Part shown: positions 35,850 through 44,399 of the stretch, piece after piece
Layout: every line of letters starts with the position of its first letter
Numbering within the stretch: the stretch's first letter is position 1
DNA from: Gordonia liuliyuniae
GTDB lineage: Bacteria; Actinomycetota; Actinomycetes; Mycobacteriales; Mycobacteriaceae
NCBI RefSeq assembly: GCF_021739025.1
Contig: NZ_JAKKOT010000002.1
Coordinates: 62,001 to 126,000, forward strand
Length of the DNA: 64,000 nt
Direction of reading: 5' to 3'
Position numbers and translations under genes: made by a program
The notes under the pieces: model-generated
Seen by the model: the letters and a program-made list of their open reading frames with translations, nothing else
Told to the model about the DNA's origin: nothing
The model's database searches: none

Positions 35850-36200
35850 TCAGCCCCAGCCGTTCGCGTGCAGCCACCGGTCGTCGATGCCGAAATGGTG
35901 GCCGACCTCGTGCAGCACGGTGACCGCCACTTCGTGGCGTACCTGGTCCGCTGTGGAGCACATCGCCAGGAGCGGCTCGCGGAAGATCTCGATCGTGTCC
36001 GGCAGGAAGCCTGAGTACTCATTGGTGCGCTCAGTGAGCGAGACGCCCGTGTACAGCCCGAGGATCGTCGGATCGTCCGGGTGATGCGCGTTGACCAGGA
36101 TCACCACGTTCGACATCGCGTCGGTGAGTTCGGACGGCAGCAGGTCGAGAGCGTCACCGACGAGTTCCTCGAACCGTCGGTTTGACATCGATACGGGCAT
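35850..36200 (-). CDS. Small zincin-like metallopeptidase (Rv3836-like)
   Basis: 116 aa; an in-frame ATG at 36188 is an alternative start. The zinc-protease motif HEVGHHFGID (His97, Glu98, His101) follows the family pattern SLPDTI.I.R.PLL...D, seen here as FLPDTIEIFREPLL. This short metallopeptidase family is widespread in actinobacteria; activity has not been well defined. Cytosolic. It lies 6 bp upstream... of the stop-to-start junction with the Rv3835-like gene on the same strand, downstream of it, suggesting an operon. Confidence 0.87.
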   Translation of the reverse strand: MPVSMSNRRFEELVGDALDLLPSELTDAMSNVVILVNAHHPDDPTILGLYTGVSLTERTNEYSGFLPDTIEIFREPLLAMCSTADQVRHEVAVTVLHEVGHHFGIDDRWLHANGWG

Positions 36201-36206
36201 CCGGTG

Positions 36207-37511
36207 TCATCCCGCCGCGGGCGCGGGAATCTCCCGACTGTCCGGGTTGTAGCCGGGCGGCAACGGAACCGGGGAGCCGACCGAACGTCCGGGCGGCCCC
36301 TTCTCCGGAGGCACCGGGACTCGACCGTTGATCAGCACCTGCTCACGAGCGTCGCCGACGAGTGTCGCGAAACCGCCGCGGTCGGGCAGCGCCGTGTAAC
36401 AGACCACGCGCCTGCTGCCGGTGAGCCAGCTGACCTCCGAGATCACCGACCACTGCACATTGAGCGTGGTGTCGTCGAACTTCGACGAGCCGCCGAAGAA
36501 CTTGTTGGTCACAGTGGGACAGATCTTCGTCAGATACTCGTTCTGGTCGCGCGCGCTAGGCCACGCCTTTCCGGAGTCCCGCCCGCCGAAACGCTGTGTC
36601 AGATCGACGACGCCCGTCGTCTGGAAGGCGTGCGGCTCCGAGCAGTCGACGACGTCGCTCGTCGCCTGCCGGGTCGCCTTGTCGATCCCGACGCACGTGC
36701 CGACCGGCCAGGTGAACGACTGGTCGATGTCGCCGACGCGCCCGGCGAACTGCTCCTGGACCCCTTTGGCGCCCGGCTGCTCGATGCCGCAGCGCAGCAC
36801 GCGCGCACCCTTCTCCCACTGGACCTTCGACGGAAACATCAGCCCGGAGGCGAATCGTCCCTGCGGGTCGAGCCCGCCGCCGAGATACCGGTCGACGATG
36901 GCCGGACAGTTCTCGTCGCGGATGGTGCCGAAGCGTTCCGGACCGGGCCACGGCGCGTCCTCAGCGAACTCCGACGTCGGGAACGTCTCCGTGTCGAGCG
37001 CGCCCGCGACCTCGAACCGGTGCGGCTTGGCACAGTCGGTCAGGGTCGGCTCCCCGACGTCGGTGTCGTCCCACTGAAGGCAGTCGCCGGGTTCCGAGCG
37101 CGTGAAGTCGTTCTCGACGAGCGCGTTGCCTTCGCCGATCACCGTCGACCCGACACTGCCGTGGTCAGCGAATCCGCCTCGCGCCAGGAGCACGCCGCCC
37201 GCCGCGACTGCTCCGAGGAGGATCGCCGCCAAGATCAGCAGCATCCGATGCCGTGGGCGCCCGGTCACAGAGTGGGTGTCGTCCTCGCCGGGGTCACCCT
37301 CGGGGAACTCGTCGTCGTCGGTGTATTCGTCGTCCGGGAACTCGTCGTCGGTGTACTCGTCGTTCACGTACGCGGCATCACTGAAGTGCTGACCGTCGTC
37401 AGCGGTGTCGTCGGCCGCCGTCTCATCGGCAGCGTCGAACACCGAGTCGGCGTCAGCATCCTGCGGCAACGATTCGTCGCCGTCTCCCGGTCGGTCGCTG
37501 TCAGAAGTCAT
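36207..37511 (-). CDS. Septum-formation-family membrane protein (Rv3835-like)
   Basis: 434 aa from ATG 37511. An acidic N-terminal cytosolic region of ~100 residues, rich in Asp/Glu and Thr (EYTDDEFPDDEYTDDDEFPE), precedes one membrane helix (about 93-115, MLLILAAILLGAVAAGGVLL). A long extracytoplasmic part holds two repeats, each with D-C-L-Q-W/ G-T-C-V-G-I starts and C-xx-PH-x-F/E signatures (LTDCAKPHRFEVAG, VDCSEPHAFQTTG), the septum-formation domain pattern. Six or more cysteines could make disulfides. A Pro/Gly-rich end follows. It diverges from serS, as Rv3835 does from Rv3834c. Role in division is inferred only from the family name. Confidence 0.85.
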   Translation of the reverse strand: MTSDSDRPGDGDESLPQDADADSVFDAADETAADDTADDGQHFSDAAYVNDEYTDDEFPDDEYTDDDEFPEGDPGEDDTHSVTGRPRHRMLLILAAILLGAVAAGGVLLARGGFADHGSVGSTVIGEGNALVENDFTRSEPGDCLQWDDTDVGEPTLTDCAKPHRFEVAGALDTETFPTSEFAEDAPWPGPERFGTIRDENCPAIVDRYLGGGLDPQGRFASGLMFPSKVQWEKGARVLRCGIEQPGAKGVQEQFAGRVGDIDQSFTWPVGTCVGIDKATRQATSDVVDCSEPHAFQTTGVVDLTQRFGGRDSGKAWPSARDQNEYLTKICPTVTNKFFGGSSKFDDTTLNVQWSVISEVSWLTGSRRVVCYTALPDRGGFATLVGDAREQVLINGRVPVPPEKGPPGRSVGSPVPLPPGYNPDSREIPAPAAG

Positions 37512-37573
37512 CACCTCCATCATGCCTGGTCGGCCTCGGCTATGTCGTCCCCCGGGCCGTGAACACGCCCAGG

Positions 37574-37579
37574 TAGGCT
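37574..37579 (+). promoter_or_regulatory. -10 box for leaderless serS mRNA
   Basis: TAGGCT ends exactly 7 bp before the serS GTG at 37587; no SD is present. Confidence 0.5.
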
Positions 37580-37586
37580 TCCAAGG

Positions 37587-38843
37587 GTGATCGACCTGAA
37601 GATCCTGCGTGAAGATCCCGACCTCGTCCGCGCGTCGCAGCGAACCAGAGGCGAAGACCCCGAACTCGTCGACCGGCTGTTGCAAGCCGACGTCGATCGA
37701 CGTGCGGCGATCGCCGAAGCCGATGCGCTCCGCACCGAGCAGAAGTCGCTCGGCAAGCTGGTCGGCAAGGCGTCCGGCGACGAGAAGGCCGAGCTACTGG
37801 CCCGCGGCAAGGCACTCGCCGACCAAGTCAAGGCGGCGATCGCCCGGCAGAAGGATGCCGAGGAGACTGCCACCACGTGCCAGCGCGCGATCTCGAACAT
37901 CGTGTCGACGCAGACCCCGTCGGGCGGCGAGGACGATTACATCGTCCTCGAGCACGTCGGCGAACCGCGCTCGATCGAGAGTCCGAAGGACCACCTCGAG
38001 ATCGGTGAGCACCTCGGGCTGATCGACATGGAACGCGGCGCCAAGGTGTCCGGGTCGCGCTTCTACTTCCTGACCGGCCTCGGCGCACAGCTGCAGCTGG
38101 CCCTCCTGAACATGGCCGCGGCGAAGGCGACCGCCAACGGCTTCACCCTGATGATCCCGCCCGTACTGGTGCGGCCCGAAGTCATGCAGGGCACCGGGTT
38201 CCTCGGCGCGCACGCCGACGAGGTGTACCGGCTCGAAGCCGACGACCTCTATCTCGTCGGCACCTCCGAGGTACCGCTCGCCGGTTATCACGCCGACGAG
38301 ATCCTCGACCTCGACGGCGGACCGAGGCGGTATGCCGGCTGGTCAACGTGCTTCCGACGCGAAGCGGGCTCGTACGGCAAGGACACGCGCGGCATCATCC
38401 GCGTCCACCAGTTCGACAAGGTCGAAGGCTTCATCTACTGCAAGCCCGAGGACGCCGAAGCCGAGCACGAGCGTCTCCTCTCCTGGGAGCGGGACATGCT
38501 CGCCGCGATCGACGTCCCGTACCGCGTGATCGACGTCGCAGGCGGCGACCTCGGCAGTTCCGCGGCCCGCAAGTTCGACTGCGAAGCCTGGGTTCCGACG
38601 CAGAACACCTATCGCGAGCTGACGTCGACCTCGAATTGCACCACCTATCAGGCGCGTCGCCTGCAGGTCCGCTACCGCGACGAGAACGGTAAACCGCAGA
38701 CCGCGGCCACGATCAACGGCACGCTCGCCACAACCCGGTGGCTGGTCGCCATCCTGGAGAACCACCAACAGCCCGACGGCACCGTGAAGCTGCCCGAGGA
38801 GTTGGCCCGATTCGTCGGTGTCGACGTACTGACTCGGAAGTGA
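37587..38843 (+). CDS. serS: Seryl-tRNA synthetase
   Basis: 418 aa, the usual length. N-terminal antiparallel coiled-coil arm (about residues 28-105, Lys/Ala/Glu-rich) that grips the long variable arm of tRNA-Ser. Class II catalytic core: motif 2 [20 protein letters not shown] and motif 3 [18 protein letters not shown]. It charges tRNA-Ser with serine using ATP. Essential housekeeping gene. It is divergent from the Rv3835-like gene and is followed by the LCP gene on the same strand. Confidence 0.98.
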   Translation: MIDLKILREDPDLVRASQRTRGEDPELVDRLLQADVDRRAAIAEADALRTEQKSLGKLVGKASGDEKAELLARGKALADQVKAAIARQKDAEETATTCQRAISNIVSTQTPSGGEDDYIVLEHVGEPRSIESPKDHLEIGEHLGLIDMERGAKVSGSRFYFLTGLGAQLQLALLNMAAAKATANGFTLMIPPVLVRPEVMQGTGFLGAHADEVYRLEADDLYLVGTSEVPLAGYHADEILDLDGGPRRYAGWSTCFRREAGSYGKDTRGIIRVHQFDKVEGFIYCKPEDAEAEHERLLSWERDMLAAIDVPYRVIDVAGGDLGSSAARKFDCEAWVPTQNTYRELTSTSNCTTYQARRLQVRYRDENGKPQTAATINGTLATTRWLVAILENHQQPDGTVKLPEELARFVGVDVLTRK

Positions 38844-38916
38844 CGCCGACCGGCTGACCCACCCGTCAGCGCATTCGGTCGGACGAGTGTCCCAGACGGT
38901 TTTCAGGTGCCGTCGG

Positions 38917-38922
38917 TAACGT
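38917..38922 (+). promoter_or_regulatory. -10 box for leaderless LCP mRNA
   Basis: TAACGT ends 7 bp before ATG 38930. This favours 38930 over the in-frame GTG at 38921, which lies within the box. Confidence 0.45.
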
Positions 38923-38929
38923 GGCGAGG

Positions 38930-40231
38930 ATGAACGACCAGCCCGAGCCGCCGATGATGCGACGGCCACCCGGCGGCCAGCCGAATGGGGGGCCCGGCGG
39001 CCAGCCGTATCGTCCACCGCTGGCGTGGTCGGAAGAGCCGCAGCAGCGGCGGCGATACACGCCGCAGCCCGGCCAGGAACCACTACAGGGCCGTCCCGGG
39101 TACGCGCCCCGGCAACAACCCCAGCCAATTCCGCCGCAGGACCGACACCGCAGGCCCGGCCCGGCCGCTCCCCCGCCGCACCGACCGCACGGGGAGCCCG
39201 GCGGCCCGCCGCCGCGCCGACCGCACGATCCCCGCAGACCGGCCGGGGCGACGCCGCCACCGAAGCGTCGCCGCAGACCGCGCCGCGTCCTGCGCATCAT
39301 CCTGGTCATCGTGCTGTTGCTGCTGATCACGCCCGTCGCGCTGATGTTCTACTACGACGCGAAACTGCACCGTGTCGACGCGCTCACGAACTATGCGGGA
39401 CGAGTCGGCGACACTCCCGGCACGACGTGGCTGGTCGTCGGCACCGATTCGCGCGCCGACCTCAGCCAGGAGGACAAGGACAAGCTCGCGACCGGCGACA
39501 GTGACGGCGCCCGGACCGACACGATCATGCTCGCCCATATCCCGACTTCCGGGAAGCCTATGTTGATCAGCGTTCCCCGCGACCTGTACGTGCCGATCCC
39601 CGGCCAAGGCAGCCACAAGGTCAACTCGGCGTTCAACGCGGGCGGCCCCCAGCTGCTGGTGCAGACCGTCGAACAGTTCTCCGGCGTCCACATCGACCAC
39701 TACATCGAGATCGGATTCGGCGGCTTCGACAAGCTCGTCGACGCGGTCGGCGGCGTCGAGATGTGTCTCGATAAGCCGCTGCGGGATCCGAAGGCCGGGC
39801 TCCGCCTCCCGAAGGGCTGTCAGACGTTGGACGGCGCGCAGGCCCTCGGCCTGGTGCGGACGCGCGCGTTCCCGAACGCCGACCTCGAACGCGTCGTCAA
39901 CCAGCGCAAGTTCTTCTCCGCGCTCATGTCGAAGGCGACGAGCCCGTCGGTGCTGTTGAATCCGTTCAAGCTGATCGGGTTCGCGAACGGCGCCGTAGAC
40001 GCGGTGACCGTCGCCAAGGGCGACCATCTCTGGAATCTGGCATGGCTCGCGTTCCGTCTGCGCAATCCGGTGACCACAACGGTGCCGACCGACGGCGACC
40101 AGGTCACTGACGACGGCGACTCGCTGGTCCCCGGCGAGACCACGTCGAAGTTCTTCGAGTACGTCAGCCGCGGCGTCGAAGTCCCAGACGACCTCCTCAC
40201 CGCGTCGACCGGTTCGGTGATCGGGAACTGA
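38930..40231 (+). CDS. LytR-CpsA-Psr (LCP) family cell-wall ligase
   Basis: 433 aa. A Pro/Arg/Gln-rich cytosolic region of ~115 residues, one membrane helix (VLRIILVIVLLLLITPVALM, about 120-140), then the extracytoplasmic LCP domain: TTWLVVGTDSRAD, ARTDTIMLAHI, LISVPRDLYVPIPG, HKVNSAFNAGG, VDAVGGVEMCLDKPLRD and LVRTRAFPNADLERVVNQRKF. The conserved Asp and Arg residues that bind polyprenyl pyrophosphate are present. In mycolata these enzymes attach arabinogalactan to peptidoglycan. Alternative GTG start at 38921 judged less likely from the promoter position. Confidence 0.94.
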   Translation: MNDQPEPPMMRRPPGGQPNGGPGGQPYRPPLAWSEEPQQRRRYTPQPGQEPLQGRPGYAPRQQPQPIPPQDRHRRPGPAAPPPHRPHGEPGGPPPRRPHDPRRPAGATPPPKRRRRPRRVLRIILVIVLLLLITPVALMFYYDAKLHRVDALTNYAGRVGDTPGTTWLVVGTDSRADLSQEDKDKLATGDSDGARTDTIMLAHIPTSGKPMLISVPRDLYVPIPGQGSHKVNSAFNAGGPQLLVQTVEQFSGVHIDHYIEIGFGGFDKLVDAVGGVEMCLDKPLRDPKAGLRLPKGCQTLDGAQALGLVRTRAFPNADLERVVNQRKFFSALMSKATSPSVLLNPFKLIGFANGAVDAVTVAKGDHLWNLAWLAFRLRNPVTTTVPTDGDQVTDDGDSLVPGETTSKFFEYVSRGVEVPDDLLTASTGSVIGN

Positions 40232-40235
40232 CGCC

Positions 40236-40267
40236 GACGATGTCCTAGGCTGACGATGTCCTAGGGT
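40236..40267. repeat. Two tandem 16-bp repeats before the ferritin gene
   Basis: GACGATGTCCTAGGCT (40236-40251) and GACGATGTCCTAGGGT (40252-40267) differ at one base. The second unit ends in TAGGGT, 7 bp before the ferritin ATG, a leaderless-type -10 box; the first ends in TAGGCT. CCTAGG half-sites recall iron-box halves but the spacing does not fit a standard IdeR site. Confidence 0.65.
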
Positions 40268-40274
40268 TGGGCGC

Positions 40275-40820
40275 ATGAGTGAAACGCCGTCCGCATTCCA
40301 GGAACTCCTCCACGACCAGATCAGCAATGAGTTCTCGGCGTCGCAGCAGTACATCGCGCTCGGCGTCTGGTACGCCGCCCACGACATGCCGCAGATGGCG
40401 CGCCACTTCTACGAGCAGTCCGTCGAAGAACGCAACCACGCGATGATGATCGTGCAGTACTTCCTGGACCGCGACATCGACGTGCGGGTTCCGGCGGCCG
40501 CCGCGCCGATCACCGAGTTCGCCGACTACCAGGAGCCGATCGCCTTGGCCCTGTCCCAGGAGAAGGAGGTCACCGAGCAGATCGTCGCCCTGGCCAGTTC
40601 GGCGCGCGACAACGGCGACTACCTCGGCGAACAGTTCATGCAGTGGTTCCTCAAGGAACAGGTCGAAGAGGTCGCGAGCATGACGACGTTGCAGACCATC
40701 GCCGAGCGCGCCAACGGCAATCTGTTCGACCTCGAGAACTTCGTCGAACGTGAACTCAACAGCCCCAGTTCGTCGCCCGACGCCTCCGCGCCCGTCGCCG
40801 CAGGCGGCAACCTGCCCTAG
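40275..40820 (+). CDS. bfrB: Ferritin (BfrB-like)
   Basis: 181 aa, the same length as M. tuberculosis BfrB. Ferroxidase residues are in QISNEFSASQQYIALG and VEERNHAMMIVQYFLDRD, with a third helix QEKEVTEQIVALA and fourth GEQFMQWFLKEQVEEV. No haem-ligand Met of true bacterioferritin at the usual place is evident, so it is a haem-free ferritin. It oxidises and stores iron in a 24-mer. A flexible Ser/Pro-rich C terminus (SPSSSPDASAPVAAGG) is as in mycobacterial BfrB, where related tails can serve in encapsulin loading. Neighbour order (ferritin, then GlpQ and the Rv3843c-like gene) matches Rv3841-Rv3843c. Confidence 0.95.
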   Translation: MSETPSAFQELLHDQISNEFSASQQYIALGVWYAAHDMPQMARHFYEQSVEERNHAMMIVQYFLDRDIDVRVPAAAAPITEFADYQEPIALALSQEKEVTEQIVALASSARDNGDYLGEQFMQWFLKEQVEEVASMTTLQTIAERANGNLFDLENFVERELNSPSSSPDASAPVAAGGNLP

Positions 40821-40847
40821 CCTGCGGCCGAGTGATGTCGGGGCCGC

Positions 40848-41762
40848 CTACCGAATGGTCACCTGGCGGGCGATGATGCCCGCCTTGGACGAGCGCTGGG
40901 CTGCGGTCAGATCGGAAGTGTCGGCAAGGGCTTCGGTTAGCGCCTTGTCGAAGGCGTCGAGGCCGTCGTTCCACTCGGCGTGGTGGGCTTCGACGTCGAG
41001 GTCGAAGACCGGCACGAGCAAGCCGTGCGTCCGGAACGAACCGGCGAACCGGGAGCCGACACCGAGCGTCAAACCACCGGCATCGTGCACGCGGGCCAAC
41101 GCGTTCATCAGTGCGTCCTCACCCTCGGGGCGGACCCAGCGCAAGTGTGCCTTCTCCCCGGCGTCGACCCACCACGGGGCGCCGACGCCGCTCTCGGCCG
41201 TCAGACGCGCGGTCGGCAGGATGGTGTCGTTCGCGCGCTCGAGCATCGCCTTGATCTGCGGGTCCAAGTCGGTGTCGTCGGCGAACCACCATCCGAAATC
41301 GTCATGGACGGTCACCTGGATCGACGCGGTCGGGTCGACGATGGCGGCCAGATTGAGTTCGGTGGCGGCGCCCCCGTACTCGTCCCCGCTCGTTGCGGAC
41401 GCGGCCCAGGCGAGCGCACTCGCGACCGACGCTCGGAGGTCGTCGGGATCCGGATCGGTCTGGAGAGCGGCGTAGCCGTGCGCCGGTGCGTCGCCCCGCA
41501 CGTCCGCGAACACCGCTCCGGGCAGCACGGTCGCGAACTCGACGTCCTGTTTCGCGCCGAAACCGTCGACGAACGGCACCGGCGCCGTCGCCGACGCGAT
41601 GAACGTGCGCATCGCGACGAGGTCGCACTCGGCGGCCAAGCCTTCGAACGGCCGGACCGGACCGGCCAATGACGCCTCCTGCCGGGCCTTTCGTGCGGCT
41701 ACTCGCTCGGCGCGATTGCTTCCCGGGCGCGGGCCACTGCCGCGCTTGCTCTTCTTACCCAT
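40848..41762 (-). CDS. DUF5926-type conserved actinobacterial protein
   Basis: 304 aa. A basic N-terminal KKSKRGSGPRPGSNRAERVAARKARQ-type region (first ~30 residues) precedes an acidic, folded body with PFEGLAAECDLVAMR, VAFADVRGDAPAHG-like and VHDDFGWWF segments. I recognise it as the conserved actinobacterial family often labelled DUF5926 and sometimes misannotated as a SecA-related protein because of a SEC-C-like region in relatives. Function is not known. Cytosolic; the basic tail may bind nucleic acid. It converges with the ferritin gene and lies 24 bp upstream of glpQ's stop side. Confidence 0.75.
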   Translation of the reverse strand: MGKKSKRGSGPRPGSNRAERVAARKARQEASLAGPVRPFEGLAAECDLVAMRTFIASATAPVPFVDGFGAKQDVEFATVLPGAVFADVRGDAPAHGYAALQTDPDPDDLRASVASALAWAASATSGDEYGGAATELNLAAIVDPTASIQVTVHDDFGWWFADDTDLDPQIKAMLERANDTILPTARLTAESGVGAPWWVDAGEKAHLRWVRPEGEDALMNALARVHDAGGLTLGVGSRFAGSFRTHGLLVPVFDLDVEAHHAEWNDGLDAFDKALTEALADTSDLTAAQRSSKAGIIARQVTIR

Positions 41763-41786
41763 GCGTCCAATATCTCACGGGGCCGG

Positions 41787-42557
41787 TCAGTACGCGGTGA
41801 CCAGCCAGTCCCGCACGCGCGCCGGGTGGTTGGTCGCCACCCAGCGAACCCCGAGGTCGGCGCACAACTGCACGTCAGGCTGTTCGTCGACGGTCCAGCA
41901 GTAGGTGACGCGACCGGATGCGGCAGCACGGTCGACGAGATCGGGATGAGTGCGGAGCGTGTCGATGGACGGTCCGACGCCGGTGGCGCCCACCGCGGTC
42001 GCCGCGGTGCCGCCGATGATGCGGGCGGTGTCGCCCAGAAGGATCGTCGGCAGCATCGGGGCGCTCCGCCGGATACGCCAGACGCCTGCCGACGAGAACG
42101 AGATGACGACGGCCCGACTGTGGTCGGCGGACGGCGGGGTGGCGACCCCGAACTCGTGGAGCATCGCGAGGAGTTCGGTCTCGACGAGCGACCCGTAACG
42201 GACCGGATGTTTGGTCTCGATGAACAGCCGGACGGGCCGATGCCAGTCGAGTGCCAGGCCGAGCAGTTCGCGCAGCGTCAACACCTGCGCGGGGGTCCCG
42301 CTGTGCCACGAACCGAAGTCGTGCTCACGGAGCTGCGCCAACGTCATCTCACTGACCGCGCCGATACCGTCGGAGACCCGTTCAATGGTCCGATCGTGGA
42401 TGCAGACCAGTTCGTGGTCGGCGGTCAAGCGAATGTCGCACTCGAGCCCGTCGGCGCCCTGCTCGAGGGCCAGTTCGTAGGCGCCGAGAGTGTGTTCGGC
42501 GACTTCACCGGACGCCCCGCGGTGCGCGACGACGGCGGGCTTGCCCGACCGGGACAC
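41787..42557 (-). CDS. Glycerophosphodiester phosphodiesterase (GlpQ1-like)
   Basis: 256 aa from GTG 42557; a TTG at 42572 overlapping the upstream stop is another possible start. GDPD motifs: VVAHRGASGEVAEHTLGAYE (catalytic His, Glu in the EHT context), GADGLECDIRLTADHELVCIHD (metal ligands Glu/Asp and second His), FIETKHP and VTYCWTVDEQ. It hydrolyses glycerophosphodiesters to sn-glycerol 3-phosphate and an alcohol. No signal peptide is visible, so it is likely cytosolic. Shares position with Rv3842c, between the ferritin and Rv3843c-like genes. Confidence 0.9.
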   Translation of the reverse strand: MSRSGKPAVVAHRGASGEVAEHTLGAYELALEQGADGLECDIRLTADHELVCIHDRTIERVSDGIGAVSEMTLAQLREHDFGSWHSGTPAQVLTLRELLGLALDWHRPVRLFIETKHPVRYGSLVETELLAMLHEFGVATPPSADHSRAVVISFSSAGVWRIRRSAPMLPTILLGDTARIIGGTAATAVGATGVGPSIDTLRTHPDLVDRAAASGRVTYCWTVDEQPDVQLCADLGVRWVATNHPARVRDWLVTAY

Positions 42558-42568
42558 TCCTGGCCGAC

Positions 42569-43606
42569 TCAAGCCGCGACCAGACGTCGAATGGGTCGCT
42601 CGGCAGCTGGGTCGAGGGTTCCGGCGAGGATCTTGATCCGGCGGACAGCCCAGTGTGCGAACACCGCGGACACCGCGAACACCGCGGTGACCAGCGCGAG
42701 CGCGTCGGCATCCACCTGCAGCGACGAGGTGCTCCATGCCGCGATCCGGTAGCCCACGGCCAGCACTGCGACTGCGTTGACGACGGCCCACGCGGCGGCG
42801 AGCCGGACACGGACGCGATCGGCCCGCGCATCTGGTTCGGCGACGCGCGCGGCTTCGTGGAGCAACCAGGGCGCCCCGACGACGTTGACGAGCGGAATCA
42901 TCGACAGCAGGTACACCCAGACGACGTGGCGGGGGTCGACGAAACCGGTCGACTCGTACTGGCGCACTCTGATCTGCCGTACCCACCGTCCGAACGCGAC
43001 GGTCGTCATGACGACGGCGACGAGCGCCATCAGCCCGAACACGAGGACACCGATGCTGGTCAACCAGTCGATCCACGCCGGGATCGGGCGGGTCCGGTTG
43101 ACGACTGCGACGAGATAGCGGATCGCGTGGACGACGCCCGCCGCGGCGAGCATCAGGGTGGCCAGCCGCAGCGCCCGCACCAGTGCGTCGGTCGTCAACG
43201 ACACCGGATCGGCCGACGTCTCCGACACCGGGTCGGTGGAATCGGGATGCGCGTCCACCAGTCCCCAGCGCGGAATGTTCGCGTACGCCGGCGTCGGACC
43301 CGGCTTCGCCCTCCGCGACGGCCGCGGCGCAGGCATCGCCTCACGCGGACGGTGCGCGGCCCAACGAAGCGCGGGACGCATTCCCCTGGACGGCTGGGGC
43401 GGACGCGGCCGTGCCGGACGAGGAGGCGTTGGACGAGGCTGTCCCTGTCCTGTGGGGTGCCCCTGTCTTGTTTGGTATCCCTGTGCGGCCGCGGCGGCTC
43501 CGCGGGCGTCGGTGTGGAGGAGCGGCCCGCCACACCGCGGGCAGACGGTTCGGCCGTCGCGGTGAGGCGCCTGGATTCGGCAGGCGGGGCAGACGTCGAG
43601 GTTCAC
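42569..43606 (-). CDS. Zinc-ribbon multi-pass membrane protein, DUF4328-like (Rv3843c-like)
   Basis: 345 aa from GTG 43606, overlapping the rhodanese stop (GTGA). An N-terminal zinc ribbon CPAC-x14-CPRC (residues ~5-26) is followed by a Pro/Gln/Arg-rich linker (~30-115). Then come five to six membrane helices with WVRQIRVRQYESTGFVDPRHVVWVYLLS between them (about residues 210-240, quoted in part as VRQYESTGFVDPRHVVW), the DUF4328 pattern. Function unknown. The order rhodanese - this gene - glpQ on one strand suggests an operon. Confidence 0.82.
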   Translation of the reverse strand: MNLDVCPACRIQAPHRDGRTVCPRCGGPLLHTDARGAAAAAQGYQTRQGHPTGQGQPRPTPPRPARPRPPQPSRGMRPALRWAAHRPREAMPAPRPSRRAKPGPTPAYANIPRWGLVDAHPDSTDPVSETSADPVSLTTDALVRALRLATLMLAAAGVVHAIRYLVAVVNRTRPIPAWIDWLTSIGVLVFGLMALVAVVMTTVAFGRWVRQIRVRQYESTGFVDPRHVVWVYLLSMIPLVNVVGAPWLLHEAARVAEPDARADRVRVRLAAAWAVVNAVAVLAVGYRIAAWSTSSLQVDADALALVTAVFAVSAVFAHWAVRRIKILAGTLDPAAERPIRRLVAA

Positions 43607-43935
43607 TCGTCGCCCGACCCGGTCTCGATGGGCTTGCCCGCGCTCTCCCACGCGACCATGCCCCCGGTCACGACCGCGCCGTCGATTCCGCGCATCAGCA
43701 AGTACTCCATGATCCGGTAGGAACGGCCGCTGGTCCGGCAGACGACGAGGAGTTCGCGATCGAGATCGATCTCGTCGATCCGGGCCGGGACGTCGGCGAG
43801 CGGGATGTGTATGGCGCCGCGGACATGCCCCAGCTCCCATTCGTCGACCTCGCGCACGTCGAGCAGGATTCGCTCCGCATCGCTGGTGAAGTCGTCGGGA
43901 AGGTCGGTCACCGCTACGGTCTCGATGTCGCCCAT
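43603..43935 (-). CDS. Rhodanese-domain protein
   Basis: 110 aa from ATG 43935; longer in-frame extensions run into the DnaA-box region and lack coding character. Single rhodanese domain: ILLDVREVDEWELGHVRGA, HIPLADVP and active-site loop VVCRTSGRS with Cys66 as the persulfide carrier. Transfers sulfane sulfur; the acceptor is unknown. First gene of the rhodanese-membrane protein-glpQ run. Its promoter must lie in the 464-bp divergent region that contains the DnaA boxes. Confidence 0.92.
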   Translation of the reverse strand: MGDIETVAVTDLPDDFTSDAERILLDVREVDEWELGHVRGAIHIPLADVPARIDEIDLDRELLVVCRTSGRSYRIMEYLLMRGIDGAVVTGGMVAWESAGKPIETGSGDE

Positions 43936-44052
43936 ACTCACGCCGTCCAGTTTTCCACACGTCGCGGCCACGGGTGGGTCGTCGAGCCGACGCGCGCCCA
44001 GCTCAGATCTGAGACGGGCCGTTCCCAGAGTCCAGCGACCCCGCTCACGCGC

Positions 44053-44074
44053 AACTATGTAGACCTGCATAGTT
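44053..44074. repeat. Inverted repeat AACTATG-N8-CATAGTT
   Basis: Perfect 7-bp arms separated by 8 bp, directly beside the first DnaA-like box. It lies about 120 bp upstream of the rhodanese start and could be an operator for that gene. Confidence 0.5.
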
Positions 44075-44314
44075 CTATCCACAAAGCAGCGTTTCACTGT
44101 GACAAACCGGTCGAGCTCGATTCGTTCACAGGACCCCAGAAGGTGTGGATAACCCTGTGGAAATGTGGATAGACCTAGGTAAAGCGGGTAAATGTGTGTC
44201 GCACGTCTCTAATCGGCTGTCCGCTTCATCGGATTTCCGCTCCTGGACACCTCTGCGCCATCCGAGATTCGTCGAAGTTATCCACACCCATAGTTGTGGA
44301 TAACTTGGGGATAA
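44075..44314. other. DnaA-box cluster in a 464-bp intergenic region (43936-44399)
   Basis: Three perfect TTATCCACA-type boxes: 44144-44152 (minus), 44278-44286 (plus) and 44295-44303 (minus). Three boxes with one mismatch: CTATCCACA at 44075-44083 (plus), TGTGGATAG at 44164-44172 and TGGGGATAA at 44306-44314 (minus). The boxes at 44278 and 44295 form an inverted pair extended to GTTATCCACA/TGTGGATAAC with an 8-bp spacer. No dnaA, dnaN, recF or rpmH is nearby, so this is not the usual oriC setting. It lies between the divergent rhodanese and VOC genes and holds no credible ORF. Confidence 0.8.
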
Positions 44315-44386
44315 CACGCCGTACGAAACTCTCAAGGCGAGGTTTGGAGTTGTGTGGACCACCCGCCGCGGGATGGGCCGGTTGCC

Positions 44387-44392
44387 TAGAAT
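44387..44392 (+). promoter_or_regulatory. -10 box for leaderless VOC-gene mRNA
   Basis: TAGAAT ends exactly 7 bp before the GTG at 44400; no SD. This supports 44400 rather than upstream in-frame ATGs. Confidence 0.5.
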
Positions 44393-44399
44393 CGTCGAC

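Noticed and set aside
44053..44314. Call this region the chromosomal oriC
   Set aside because: No dnaA, dnaN, recF, gyrB or rpmH within the window; DnaA boxes alone are not enough, so only a DnaA-box cluster is reported.
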